Origin: SPDF01 sp963812085
GTDB lineage: Bacteria; Gemmatimonadota; Gemmatimonadetes; Gemmatimonadales; GWC2-71-9
Direction: 5' to 3'
Length of the DNA: 64,000 nucleotides
NCBI GenBank assembly: GCA_963812085.1
Contig: CAWETL010000009.1
Span: forward strand, 186,001 to 250,000
The position numbers and the translations under genes are program-made. This document shows positions 56,548-64,000 of this stretch, piece by piece (position 1 is the first letter of the stretch; every line of letters starts with the position of its first letter). The notes beneath the pieces were generated by a model that saw only the letters and a program-made list of their open reading frames with translations, made no database searches and was not told the origin of the DNA.

Positions 56548-57822
56548 TCAGCGACCGAAGAGGTAGTAGGCGGCCGCCAGCGCGAGCGCGGCGAGGCCGA
56601 TGGAGAGCGTCACGACCCACGAGCGCACGCCCTTGCGTGCCGGCCGTCGGGAGGGACGCCGGGAACGGACCGGAACCGCGGCGGGCGCGGCGACGATGCG
56701 CGGCGTGTCCGGGATCGAGATCGCCCCGACCACGCGGGTGCCGCCGACCGGCGCGCCGCCGCGCGTGTCGCTGGGATCGAAGAGCACGGTCACATCGCCG
56801 AAGCGCACGGTGGAGCCCGGCAGGAGCGGGACCTCGCCGCGGAGCTGTTCCCCGTCCACGAACGTCCCGTTGGTGGAGTCGAGGTCGGTGAGGAACCAGG
56901 TCTCGTCGCGGCGCTGCAGCTTGGCGTGCGAGGCGCTCACGCTCTCCTCGCCGAGGACGAGGTCGTTGTAGTCCGCGCGCCCGATGTTGACGACCGGCGT
57001 CCGGATCGGAAGCCGCTGGCCGCGCAGGCTGCCGTTCCGGATCAGCACGGTGGCGAGCGGCGGCGGGGCGGTGGGCCGGGAGGGAAACGCCGGGACCATC
57101 GCGGGAATCCCGTGCACGGTGTCGAACAACCGGTGCGCCGCGCCGGGCGGAGGGGACGGCGGCGCCGGCGCCGCTTCGGCGTAGAACCTGAAGTCGGCCG
57201 GACCGAACCGGAGGACGTCACCCCGCTTGAGGACCAGGCGCCGGTCGATCGGCACGCCGTTGACCAGGGCGCCGTTGGCGCTGGTGTCCTCGAGGACGTA
57301 GCCCTCGGGCCCGTTCTTGATGAACGCGTGGCGGCGGGAGACGTCGGTGGATTCGATCACCACGTCGCACGCGGCGTCCCGCCCGAAGACGAGCGGGCCC
57401 TCGCCGACCTGGTACTCGCGGCCATCGGCCAGGCTCACCAGCCGGCCGGCGGTCATCGGGCCCGCTGGCTGGCTCGCGGGGGCCGCCGGGGATCCCACCG
57501 TGCGGAGGGCGGTCGCGTCGGCCATCCGGGTCGAGCCGATGCGGCTCTCGTCCACCACCACCAGCTCGACCGCGCCCAGCTGCACCTTGTCGCCGTGGAG
57601 GAGCGGGACCGGGTCGGCGCCCAGGCGCACGCCGTTGACGGACACCACCGCGCCGGGGTCCGCGCGCCGGATGGCGGCGCCGGAGCGCGTGGCGTTGACC
57701 AGCGCATGGCTCTCCAGGACGCCGGCTCCTTCGAGGCGCACGGCCGCCACGGGCGAGGACCCGAGGACGGTTTCACCTGCGGCGAGCGGCCAGCGGCGGC
57801 CGCCTGACTCGAACTGGATCAT
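56548..57822 (-). CDS. Triple FHA-domain membrane-anchored protein
   Basis: 424 residues. Three FHA-like regions are visible. The first (~15-90) is degenerate: it keeps ESHALVN and VNGVRLG but lacks the GR start. The second (~140-215) is canonical with FGRDAACDVVI, SRRHAFI and NGALVNG. The third (~265-345) has NIGRADYNDLVL, SASHAKL and DSTNGTFVDG. A linker rich in Pro separates the second and third. The C-terminus ends with a basic patch (RSRRPSRRPARKGVR) and one membrane helix (VVTLSIGLAALALAAAYYLF). The FHA domains should bind phospho-threonine proteins in the cytoplasm near the membrane. Confidence 0.92.
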   Translation of the reverse strand: MIQFESGGRRWPLAAGETVLGSSPVAAVRLEGAGVLESHALVNATRSGAAIRRADPGAVVSVNGVRLGADPVPLLHGDKVQLGAVELVVVDESRIGSTRMADATALRTVGSPAAPASQPAGPMTAGRLVSLADGREYQVGEGPLVFGRDAACDVVIESTDVSRRHAFIKNGPEGYVLEDTSANGALVNGVPIDRRLVLKRGDVLRFGPADFRFYAEAAPAPPSPPPGAAHRLFDTVHGIPAMVPAFPSRPTAPPPLATVLIRNGSLRGQRLPIRTPVVNIGRADYNDLVLGEESVSASHAKLQRRDETWFLTDLDSTNGTFVDGEQLRGEVPLLPGSTVRFGDVTVLFDPSDTRGGAPVGGTRVVGAISIPDTPRIVAAPAAVPVRSRRPSRRPARKGVRSWVVTLSIGLAALALAAAYYLFGR

Positions 57823-57910
57823 CGGCCTCGATCGGTACGCGGACGGGGGAAGGAAAACCTACCCCGCCGCGGGGCGGAGGCGCAAGGAAGACACGCCCGT
57901 CCGGCCGTGT

Positions 57911-59707
57911 TCAGGCGGCGGAGCCTTCATGGGGGCGGCTGGCCTGCCCCTCCAGCTGGAGCCGATACAGTCGTTCGTAGAGGCCCCGCGCCGCCAGCAG
58001 GGCGCGGTGATCGCCGCGCTCGCGGATTTCGCCGTGGTGGAAGACCAGGATCTCGTCCGCGTGGAGGACCGTGCTGAGCCGGTGCGCCACGACGATGCTG
58101 GTCCGGCCGGTCATCAGCTCCGCGATGGCCCGCTGGATCTGCGCCTCCGCTTCGGTGTCCACCGAACTGGTGGCCTCGTCCAGCACCAGGATGGCCGGAT
58201 CGAGCGTCAGGGCGCGCGCAAAGCTCAACAGTTGGCGCTCCCCCACGCTCAGCGACTTCCCGCGCTCGCCCAGCACGTGGCCGTACCCGGCCGGAAGCCT
58301 CCGGATGAACCGGTCCGCACCGACCCGCTCCGCGGCCACCTGCGCGGCCGCCTCCGGCACCGGGGCGTCGAGCCGCAGGTTGCGAAGGATGTCGCCGGTG
58401 AAGAGGAAGAGGTCCTGCTGCACGAAGCCGATGAACCGCCGGAGCTCCGCGGTCGGGAGGTCGCGGATATCGACGCCGTCGAGCGTGATCCGGCCGCGCT
58501 CCGGGTCGTAGAACCGGAGGAGGAGGCTGATCACGGTGGTCTTCCCCGCCCCGGTCTGCCCCACCAGCGCCACGGTCTGGCCCGGCGAGGCCGTGAAGGA
58601 GACGTCCCGGAGGACCCACGGACCGTCCGGCCGGTAGCGGAACCACACGCCGTCGAAGCGCACCTCGCCCCGGACCGGCCGCCGGAGCGTGGCCGGCGCC
58701 ACCGGCTCCGGCACGGTGACCGGCGCGTCGAGGAGCCCGAAGATCCGCTCGGACGAGGCCATCGCGCTCTGGAGGATGTTGAACTTTTCCGAGAGGTCCT
58801 GCAGCGGCTGGAAGAACCGCCGGGTCAGCTGGATGAAGGCCGCGAGCGTGCCGACCGTCAGCGTCTGGCTGGCGTAGCGCACGCCGCCGTACCAGAGGAT
58901 CAGCGCCACCGCCACCGAGGAGAGCACCTCGATCACCGGGAAGAACACCGCGTAGATGGTGATCGACCGCAGGTGCGCGTCGAGGTGCGAGCGGTTGATG
59001 CGCGAGAATTCGTCCGCGGCGGCGCGCTCGCGGCCGAAGAGCTGGACCACCCGCATGCCTGACAGGTGCTCCTGCAGGAAGCTGTTCAGCCGGGCGAGGC
59101 GCACCCGGATGTCCCGGAACGCCTCGCGCACCTGGCGGCGGAAGAGCCAGGCGGTGAGCCAGACCAGCGGGATCACCGCGAAGGCCACCAGGGCCAGCCG
59201 CCAGTCGGAGCCGAGCATCAGCGCCATGATCGCCAGCAGGGTGAAGAGGTCGCCGAAGATGGCGACCACGCCGCTGGAAAAGAGCTCGTTGAGGGTCTCG
59301 ACGTCCGAGGTGACCCGCGTCATGAGACGGCCGACGGGATGCCGGTCGAAGTAGGGAATGCTGAGGCGCTGCAGCCGGCCGAACAGCTCGAGGCGCAGGT
59401 CGCGCATCACGCCCTGGCCGATGTAGGTGGTCAGCAGGCCCTGCGCGTACTCGGTGCCGAACTCGAGGAGGAGGGCCGCCAGGTAGGCGGCGGTGAGCGT
59501 GCCGAGCAGGCCGACGTCACGATGCGGCACCGCCACGTCGAGCGCCTGTTTCGTGAGCACGGGCCCGACCAGCGCCAGCAGCGCGTTGACGATCAGGAGC
59601 CCCACGCTGATCGCCACAAGGCCGCGCCTGGTGCGGAGATACGCCAGCATCCGGCGCATCAGCTCCGGGTCGTAGGATCGGCCGAGGGCCTCTTCCGGGG
59701 TGGTCAT
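57911..59707 (-). CDS. ABC exporter, fused permease and ATPase
   Basis: 598 residues from ATG 59707, overlapping the YbhN-like stop by four bases. A six-helix exporter domain (~35-320) contains YFDRHPVGRLMTRVTSDVETLNELF. The nucleotide-binding domain (~350-585) has Walker A GQTGAGKTT, Q-loop FVQQDLFLF, signature LSVGERQ, Walker B ILVLDEATSSVD and the H-loop VAHRLST. It resembles MsbA/MdlB half-transporters, which act as dimers on lipids, peptides or drugs. A partner half-transporter is not present here, so it may be homodimeric. Coupling to a flippase-like gene hints at lipid handling. Confidence 0.92.
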   Translation of the reverse strand: MTTPEEALGRSYDPELMRRMLAYLRTRRGLVAISVGLLIVNALLALVGPVLTKQALDVAVPHRDVGLLGTLTAAYLAALLLEFGTEYAQGLLTTYIGQGVMRDLRLELFGRLQRLSIPYFDRHPVGRLMTRVTSDVETLNELFSSGVVAIFGDLFTLLAIMALMLGSDWRLALVAFAVIPLVWLTAWLFRRQVREAFRDIRVRLARLNSFLQEHLSGMRVVQLFGRERAAADEFSRINRSHLDAHLRSITIYAVFFPVIEVLSSVAVALILWYGGVRYASQTLTVGTLAAFIQLTRRFFQPLQDLSEKFNILQSAMASSERIFGLLDAPVTVPEPVAPATLRRPVRGEVRFDGVWFRYRPDGPWVLRDVSFTASPGQTVALVGQTGAGKTTVISLLLRFYDPERGRITLDGVDIRDLPTAELRRFIGFVQQDLFLFTGDILRNLRLDAPVPEAAAQVAAERVGADRFIRRLPAGYGHVLGERGKSLSVGERQLLSFARALTLDPAILVLDEATSSVDTEAEAQIQRAIAELMTGRTSIVVAHRLSTVLHADEILVFHHGEIRERGDHRALLAARGLYERLYRLQLEGQASRPHEGSAA

Positions 59708-60810
59708 CCCGGGTCGGGGCCCGGGAGGGCCGGTTCGGGGTCCTCCTCGAGGCCCTCGAGCCCCCGGGCGCCCCGGATCCCCTGCTTGACCCAGCCGGAA
59801 AACACCAGGAACCCGAAGGCGAGGGTGAAGTAGCTGAGGATGGTCCGCCAGATGAGCGTGTAGAGCGGCGTCATCGCCGGCTGCACGTAGACCGACATCA
59901 CCAGGGCCGAGAGCAGCTCCGCGATGCCGCTGGCGCCGGGGGTCGGGGCGAAATAGAGGAGGAAGGTGACCAGGGTCTGCACCAGCAGCACGTCCACGAA
60001 CTGGGCGTGGACCCCGATGGCCCGGAGCGCCACGTAGCCGGCGAGCAGCTTGTTCGCGTGCGACGGGCCCGAGAGCAGGATGGCCCAGAACAGCGACAGC
60101 CAGCCGCGCGGCGTGTTGAAGCGCACCACGCTCGCGTGCGCCTCGTCGATGCCGGCCAGGAGCTTCTCGAGCCGGGCCGCGACGCGGCGGCTGCGCCGGC
60201 CGGCCCACTGCGCCGCGCGGTGAATCACGCCGTGGGCCAGCGCGGGGAACACGATGATCACGACCATCAGCACGCCGAGGCCGGCGAAGATGCCGAGGCT
60301 GCCGAGGAAGAGGTCGTAGAGCGACAGGCCGAGGACGTTGCCCTGGTTGCCGAGCGAGCGGCCGGCGCCGAGGAGGATCGCGAGCGGCCCGGCAATCGCG
60401 AAGAAGGCGATGGTGGCGATGAAGGTCATCAGCGTGGAGGTCATCGCCACCGGCACGCTCACCCCGTAGCGGCGCATCGTGTAGATCATCATCGGGCCCG
60501 CGCCCGACTGGAGCGGCGTGAGGTAGGCCGCCCAGGCGCTCATCCCGCCCGCCAGCATCATCCCCTTGAGGGGCGGGTTCGGGTGGATCTCGCGGGCCAC
60601 CACCCAGAGGCGAAGCCCCCCGCCGATCCAGTCCATCGAGGCGAGCCCCAGCCCGACCAGCACCCAGCCCCAGTGCACCTGCGTCAGGCCGTGGAGGAAC
60701 GCCGGGAGGTTGTCGCCGTAGAGGAGCACCGCGGCATATCCCGCGAGGGAAATGCCCACGAAGATCTGGAACCCGCGCAGGAGGAGCTTCGGGGAGAGTG
60801 GACTGGCCAT
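59704..60810 (-). CDS. YbhN/UPF0104-family flippase-like membrane protein
   Basis: 368 residues with about eight membrane segments. The family pattern is present: LRLWVVAREI, GGMSAWAAYLTPLQSGAGPMMIYTMRRYG (split across ~88-117), then LLYFAPTPGASGIAELL near 285. The tail is acidic and Gly/Pro-rich (GLEGLEEDPEPALPG). Relatives are the flippase part of MprF and proteins of unknown lipid substrate. It overlaps the ABC exporter gene (ATGA). A TACGTT box lies nine bases before the start, and the upstream region is shared divergently with uvrA. Confidence 0.88.
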   Translation of the reverse strand: MASPLSPKLLLRGFQIFVGISLAGYAAVLLYGDNLPAFLHGLTQVHWGWVLVGLGLASMDWIGGGLRLWVVAREIHPNPPLKGMMLAGGMSAWAAYLTPLQSGAGPMMIYTMRRYGVSVPVAMTSTLMTFIATIAFFAIAGPLAILLGAGRSLGNQGNVLGLSLYDLFLGSLGIFAGLGVLMVVIIVFPALAHGVIHRAAQWAGRRSRRVAARLEKLLAGIDEAHASVVRFNTPRGWLSLFWAILLSGPSHANKLLAGYVALRAIGVHAQFVDVLLVQTLVTFLLYFAPTPGASGIAELLSALVMSVYVQPAMTPLYTLIWRTILSYFTLAFGFLVFSGWVKQGIRGARGLEGLEEDPEPALPGPDPG

Positions 60811-60819
60811 GAGGGCGGA

Positions 60820-60855
60820 AACGTACGGGTCGCCCGTGGCGGGGTCAACTATGTT
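60820..60855. promoter_or_regulatory. Compact divergent promoter pair (YbhN-like / uvrA)
   Basis: TACGTT on the minus strand (60825-60820) lies nine bases before ATG 60810. TATGTT on the plus strand (60850-60855) lies six bases before ATG 60862. Only 24 bp separate the two boxes, so the polymerases would interfere. Neither gene has a Shine-Dalgarno. Confidence 0.45.
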
Positions 60856-60861
60856 TCAGGC

Positions 60862-63663
60862 ATGCCGCAGGACGTCATCCGGATCGTGAACGCCCGCCAG
60901 CACAACCTGAAGGGTGTGACGGTCGACCTCCCCCGCCGGGCGCTGGTCGTGGTCACCGGACCGTCCGGCTCCGGCAAGAGCTCGCTGGCTTTCGACACGC
61001 TGTACGCCGAGGGGCAGCGCCGCTACGCCGAATCGCTCTCCACCTACGCCAAGCAGTTCCTCGACCGGATGCCAAAGCCGCTGGTGGACCGCCTCGAGGG
61101 CCTCGCGCCCGCCGTGGCCATCCAGCAGCACAATCCGACCGTCTCGAGCCGCTCCACCGTGGGCACCGCCACCGAGGTGTACGACTACCTGCGCCTGCTC
61201 TGGGCGCGGGCCGGGGCGACCTACTGCCGCGCCTGCGGCGCGCCGGTGCGGCAGGACACGCCGCAGGCCGCGGCGGCGGACATCCGCGCCCTCGGGGCCG
61301 GACGGATGCAGGTGTGCTTTCCGCTGCCCGCCTCCGCGCGCCACAGCCACGCCGCCATCGTCGAGAACCTCCGTGCGCTGGGGTTCGTGCGCCTTCTGGC
61401 GGACGGTGCGGCGATCCATCTCGAGGAGCTCGCGCCCGGGGTGGACCTCACCGGGGTCGCCGACCTCCTCGTCGTGGTGGACCGCCTCCAGGACGGGCCC
61501 GGCGCCGAGACCCGCCTCGTCGAGGCCATCACGACGGCGTTCCAGGAGGGCGAGGGCGTGGCGGTGGTGGTGCACGACGCCGCCCGGCTCCGCTTCACCG
61601 AACACCCGAGCTGCAGCAAGTGCGACACGCTGGCCCGCTCACCCACGCCGGCGCTCTTCTCCTTCAACAACCCGCGCGGCGCGTGCGCCACCTGCAACGG
61701 CTTCGGCGCCGTGCTCGAGTACGACGAATCGCTGATCGTGCCCGACCCGACGCTCGCGCTCTCCGACGGCGCCATCGACCCGTGGACCAAGCCGCGCTAC
61801 GAAGCCCGGCGGCGCCTGCTCCTGGACACCGCCCAGCGCCTGAAGATCGACCACCAGCGACCCTGGTCGCGGCTCAAGGCGGCCGACCGGGCGCTGCTGC
61901 TGACCGGCAAGTCGGGGCGCTACGTCGGGATCATCCCGTTCCTCAGGGGACTCGAGGAAAAGCGCTACAAGCAGTACATCCGCGTCTTCCTCAGGCAGTA
62001 CCAGCTGGCTCTCTCCTGCCCCGACTGCCACGGCACCCGGCTCAACGCGCACGCGCTGGCGGTGCGCGTTGGCGGGGAGACCATCGCGGCGGTGGCGTCC
62101 CGGCCCGTGGGCGAGCTCCGCGGCTGGCTCGGCGCCCTGACGCTCACCCCGCAGCGGCAGGCGGTGGCGCAGCTCGTGATCGACCAGCTCGAGGCCCGGC
62201 TTCGGTATCTCGACGACGTCGGCCTGGGGTATCTCACGCTCGACCGACAGGCGCGCACCCTCTCCGGCGGCGAGGCCCAGCGCATCGCGCTGGCCAACGC
62301 CCTCGGCTCGCAGCTGGTGGACGCCCTCTACGTGCTCGACGAGCCGTCCATCGGGCTCCATCCGCGCGACACCGACCGGCTCCTGGCCCTGCTCCACCGG
62401 CTCCGCGACCTCGGCAACACCGTGCTCGTCGTGGAGCACGACCTCGCCGCGGTGCGCCAGGCCGATTTCATGCTCGAGCTCGGCCCCGGCGCCGGCGAGC
62501 GCGGGGGCCAGGTGATGCACGCCGGCCCGCCGGCCGCCGCCACCGGTACCCTCACCGGACAGTACCTGGCCGGCACCAAGCGGATCGCGGTGCCCAGCGC
62601 GCGGCGGCCCGCGGGGCCGCTCTGGCTCAGGATCCGGGGCGCCACGCTGCACAACCTGCGCAACGTGGACGCCGACATCCCGCTCGGCACCCTCACGGCG
62701 GTGACCGGCGTGTCGGGCTCGGGCAAGAGCACGCTGGTGCACGACATCCTCTACCGGGAGCTCGAGCGCCGGCTGCACGGCGCCCACTCCGCCAAGTCGC
62801 ACCTCGGCGAGCGGGTCGGCGCGGTGGCGGAACTCTCGGGCGCGGAGTTGATCTCCGACGTCCTCCTCGTGGACCAGTCCCCCATCGGGCGGACGCCGCG
62901 CTCCAATCCCGTCACGTACGTGAAGGGTTTCGACGACATCCGGGAGCTCTTCGCGGCGCAGCCGCTCGCGCTGGCGCGGGGCTACACCGCGTCCACGTTC
63001 TCGTTCAACCTGCCGGGGGGGCGCTGCGAGGAGTGTGAGGGAGCCGGCCACGTGCAGGTGGAGATGGTCTTCCTGGCCGACGTCTTCGTGCCGTGCGACG
63101 CCTGCGGCGGGAGCCGCTTCAAGCGCGAGATGCTCGACGTCCGCATCCACGGGGCGTCGATCCACGACGTCCTGCAGTGGACGGTCGAGGAGGCGATCGC
63201 CCGGTTTCATCACCAGCCGAAGCTCGGCGCCGCGCTCTGGCACCTCCAGCAGGTCGGGCTGGGCTACCTCCGCCTCGGCCAGCCCGCCACGACCCTCTCC
63301 GGCGGCGAGGCCCAGCGGCTCAAGATCGCCCGTGAACTCGCGGGCGCGAAGAAGCGCGGCGCCCGCAAGTTCTACATCCTCGACGAGCCGACCACGGGGC
63401 TCCACATGGAGGACGTGCGGGTGCTGCTGCAGGTCCTCGACCGGCTGGTGGACGCCGGAAACACCGTGCTCGTCATCGAGCACCATCTCGACGTGATCAA
63501 GCGCGCCGACTGGGTGATCGATCTCGGGCCCGAGGCCGGCGACGACGGCGGTCGGCTCGTGGCACAGGGTACCCCGGAGGAGCTCGTGACGGTCCCGGCG
63601 TCGCACACCGGGCGATACCTCCAGCCCCTCCTCGAACCTCTCACGGTGGACGCTGCCACGTGA
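60862..63663 (+). CDS. uvrA: Excinuclease ABC subunit A
   Basis: 933 residues. Two ABC ATPase modules: Walker A GPSGSGKS (33-40) and GVSGSGKST (~615), signatures LSGGEAQRIALA and LSGGEAQRLKIA, Walker B VLDEPSIGLH and ILDEPTTGLH. Zinc sites are CRACG with CSKC/CATC in the first half and CEEC/CDAC in the second. UvrA dimers find bulky lesions and load UvrB; Mfd, encoded at 25-28 kb, delivers them to stalled transcription. A TATGTT box six bases before the ATG suggests a leaderless message. Its stop overlaps the glycosylase gene by GTGA. Confidence 0.97.
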   Translation: MPQDVIRIVNARQHNLKGVTVDLPRRALVVVTGPSGSGKSSLAFDTLYAEGQRRYAESLSTYAKQFLDRMPKPLVDRLEGLAPAVAIQQHNPTVSSRSTVGTATEVYDYLRLLWARAGATYCRACGAPVRQDTPQAAAADIRALGAGRMQVCFPLPASARHSHAAIVENLRALGFVRLLADGAAIHLEELAPGVDLTGVADLLVVVDRLQDGPGAETRLVEAITTAFQEGEGVAVVVHDAARLRFTEHPSCSKCDTLARSPTPALFSFNNPRGACATCNGFGAVLEYDESLIVPDPTLALSDGAIDPWTKPRYEARRRLLLDTAQRLKIDHQRPWSRLKAADRALLLTGKSGRYVGIIPFLRGLEEKRYKQYIRVFLRQYQLALSCPDCHGTRLNAHALAVRVGGETIAAVASRPVGELRGWLGALTLTPQRQAVAQLVIDQLEARLRYLDDVGLGYLTLDRQARTLSGGEAQRIALANALGSQLVDALYVLDEPSIGLHPRDTDRLLALLHRLRDLGNTVLVVEHDLAAVRQADFMLELGPGAGERGGQVMHAGPPAAATGTLTGQYLAGTKRIAVPSARRPAGPLWLRIRGATLHNLRNVDADIPLGTLTAVTGVSGSGKSTLVHDILYRELERRLHGAHSAKSHLGERVGAVAELSGAELISDVLLVDQSPIGRTPRSNPVTYVKGFDDIRELFAAQPLALARGYTASTFSFNLPGGRCEECEGAGHVQVEMVFLADVFVPCDACGGSRFKREMLDVRIHGASIHDVLQWTVEEAIARFHHQPKLGAALWHLQQVGLGYLRLGQPATTLSGGEAQRLKIARELAGAKKRGARKFYILDEPTTGLHMEDVRVLLQVLDRLVDAGNTVLVIEHHLDVIKRADWVIDLGPEAGDDGGRLVAQGTPEELVTVPASHTGRYLQPLLEPLTVDAAT

Positions 63664-64000
63664 TCGAGCCCTTCGACCCGGTCGCCGCGGTGCGCCACCT
63701 TCGCCGCGTGGACCCCGAGCTCGCCGCCGTGATCCGGAAGACGGGCCCCTGCCCGCTCCAACCCCGCATGCGGTACTCGCCGTTCGAGGAGCTGCTCGAG
63801 TCGATCGTGTACCAGCAGCTGAGCGGCAAGGCCGCCGCCACCATCTACGGGCGCGTGCGGGCGCTGTTTCCCGCTCGACGCGCGCTGAATCCGGCTGCGC
63901 TCCTCGCGGTGCCGGAGGAGCACCTCCGGGGCGCCGGCCTCTCGCGCGCCAAGACGGCGGCGGCGCGCGACCTCGCCGCCAAGACGCTCGAAGGCCTCGT
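63660..64000 (+). CDS. DNA-3-methyladenine glycosylase, AlkA/HhH-GPD type (cut by window end)
   Basis: Reads from GTG 63660 to the last base without a stop, giving 113 residues. LLESIVYQQLSGKAAATIYGRV and then LLAVPEEHLRGAGLSRAKTAAARDLA are typical of the first half of AlkA-type HhH-GPD glycosylases, just before the catalytic helix-hairpin-helix. These enzymes excise alkylated bases. Coupled by GTGA to uvrA, it forms a small DNA-repair operon. The catalytic Asp lies beyond the window. Confidence 0.85.
   Translation, partial: MIEPFDPVAAVRHLRRVDPELAAVIRKTGPCPLQPRMRYSPFEELLESIVYQQLSGKAAATIYGRVRALFPARRALNPAALLAVPEEHLRGAGLSRAKTAAARDLAAKTLEGL

Overview
This 64 kb window is GC-rich, almost fully coding chromosomal DNA from a diderm bacterium. 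The mix of genes fits the phylum Gemmatimonadota: tripartite kinase/TolB-like/TPR proteins, an ECF sigma factor paired with a Ser/Thr kinase, exported M28 and M1 peptidases, FtsEX-EnvC and SurA-type chaperones. That assignment rests on family resemblance only. I see no phage, insertion sequence, CRISPR array or rRNA operon. The only RNA gene is one tRNA-Ile(GAT).

Layout. 1-4.6 kb: a lipoprotein with an Ig-like domain, a Ser/Thr kinase with TPRs, and a convergent ECF sigma factor. 4.6-14.6 kb: a di-haem cytochrome c peroxidase-like lipoprotein, an M1 peptidase and a glycan-degrading set (GH89, GH3, GH29). 14.6-17.5 kb: a second kinase/TPR protein and a SnoaL-like exported protein. 17.6-20 kb (minus): tRNA-Ile, a very acidic protein and typA. 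20.1-21.5 kb: a CNNM/TlyC-type membrane protein. 21.5-31.2 kb (minus): one tightly overlapping run of DUF58, BatA-like, mfd, parvulin lipoprotein, surA and pdxA. 31.4-35.4 kb: a small Pro-rich exported protein, two tandem M28 peptidases and an AhpD-like protein. 35.4-45.5 kb (plus): lepA, GT9, ROK kinase, PfkB kinase, a STAS/HATPase protein, a STAS protein, a trans-sulfuration enzyme, ftsE, ftsX and envC. 45.5-47 kb (minus): a GGDEF protein. 47-54.4 kb: endonuclease IV, a beta-barrel, a metzincin, malic enzyme, ATP-PEP carboxykinase and an HD phosphohydrolase. 54.5-60.8 kb (minus): a MacB-type permease, PP2C phosphatase, FHA protein, ABC exporter and YbhN-like flippase. 60.9-64 kb: uvrA and a truncated alkA-type glycosylase.

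The genes group into recognisable jobs: outer-membrane and periplasm maintenance (surA, parvulin, FtsEX-EnvC), DNA repair (mfd, uvrA, endonuclease IV, alkA), phospho-Ser/Thr signalling (two kinases, PP2C, FHA), C4/C3 carbon exchange (malic enzyme and PEP carboxykinase), and secreted peptide and glycan breakdown.

Three things stand out. First, six genes are interrupted by what looks like a single inserted base, with intact family sequence on both sides; this suggests assembly error or very recent decay. Second, several genes lack a Shine-Dalgarno and instead carry a TAnnTT box 6-9 nt before the start codon, which suggests leaderless transcripts. Third, a PfkB kinase, a STAS+HATPase protein and a STAS protein are coupled by 4-nt overlaps and look like an uncharacterised partner-switching module.
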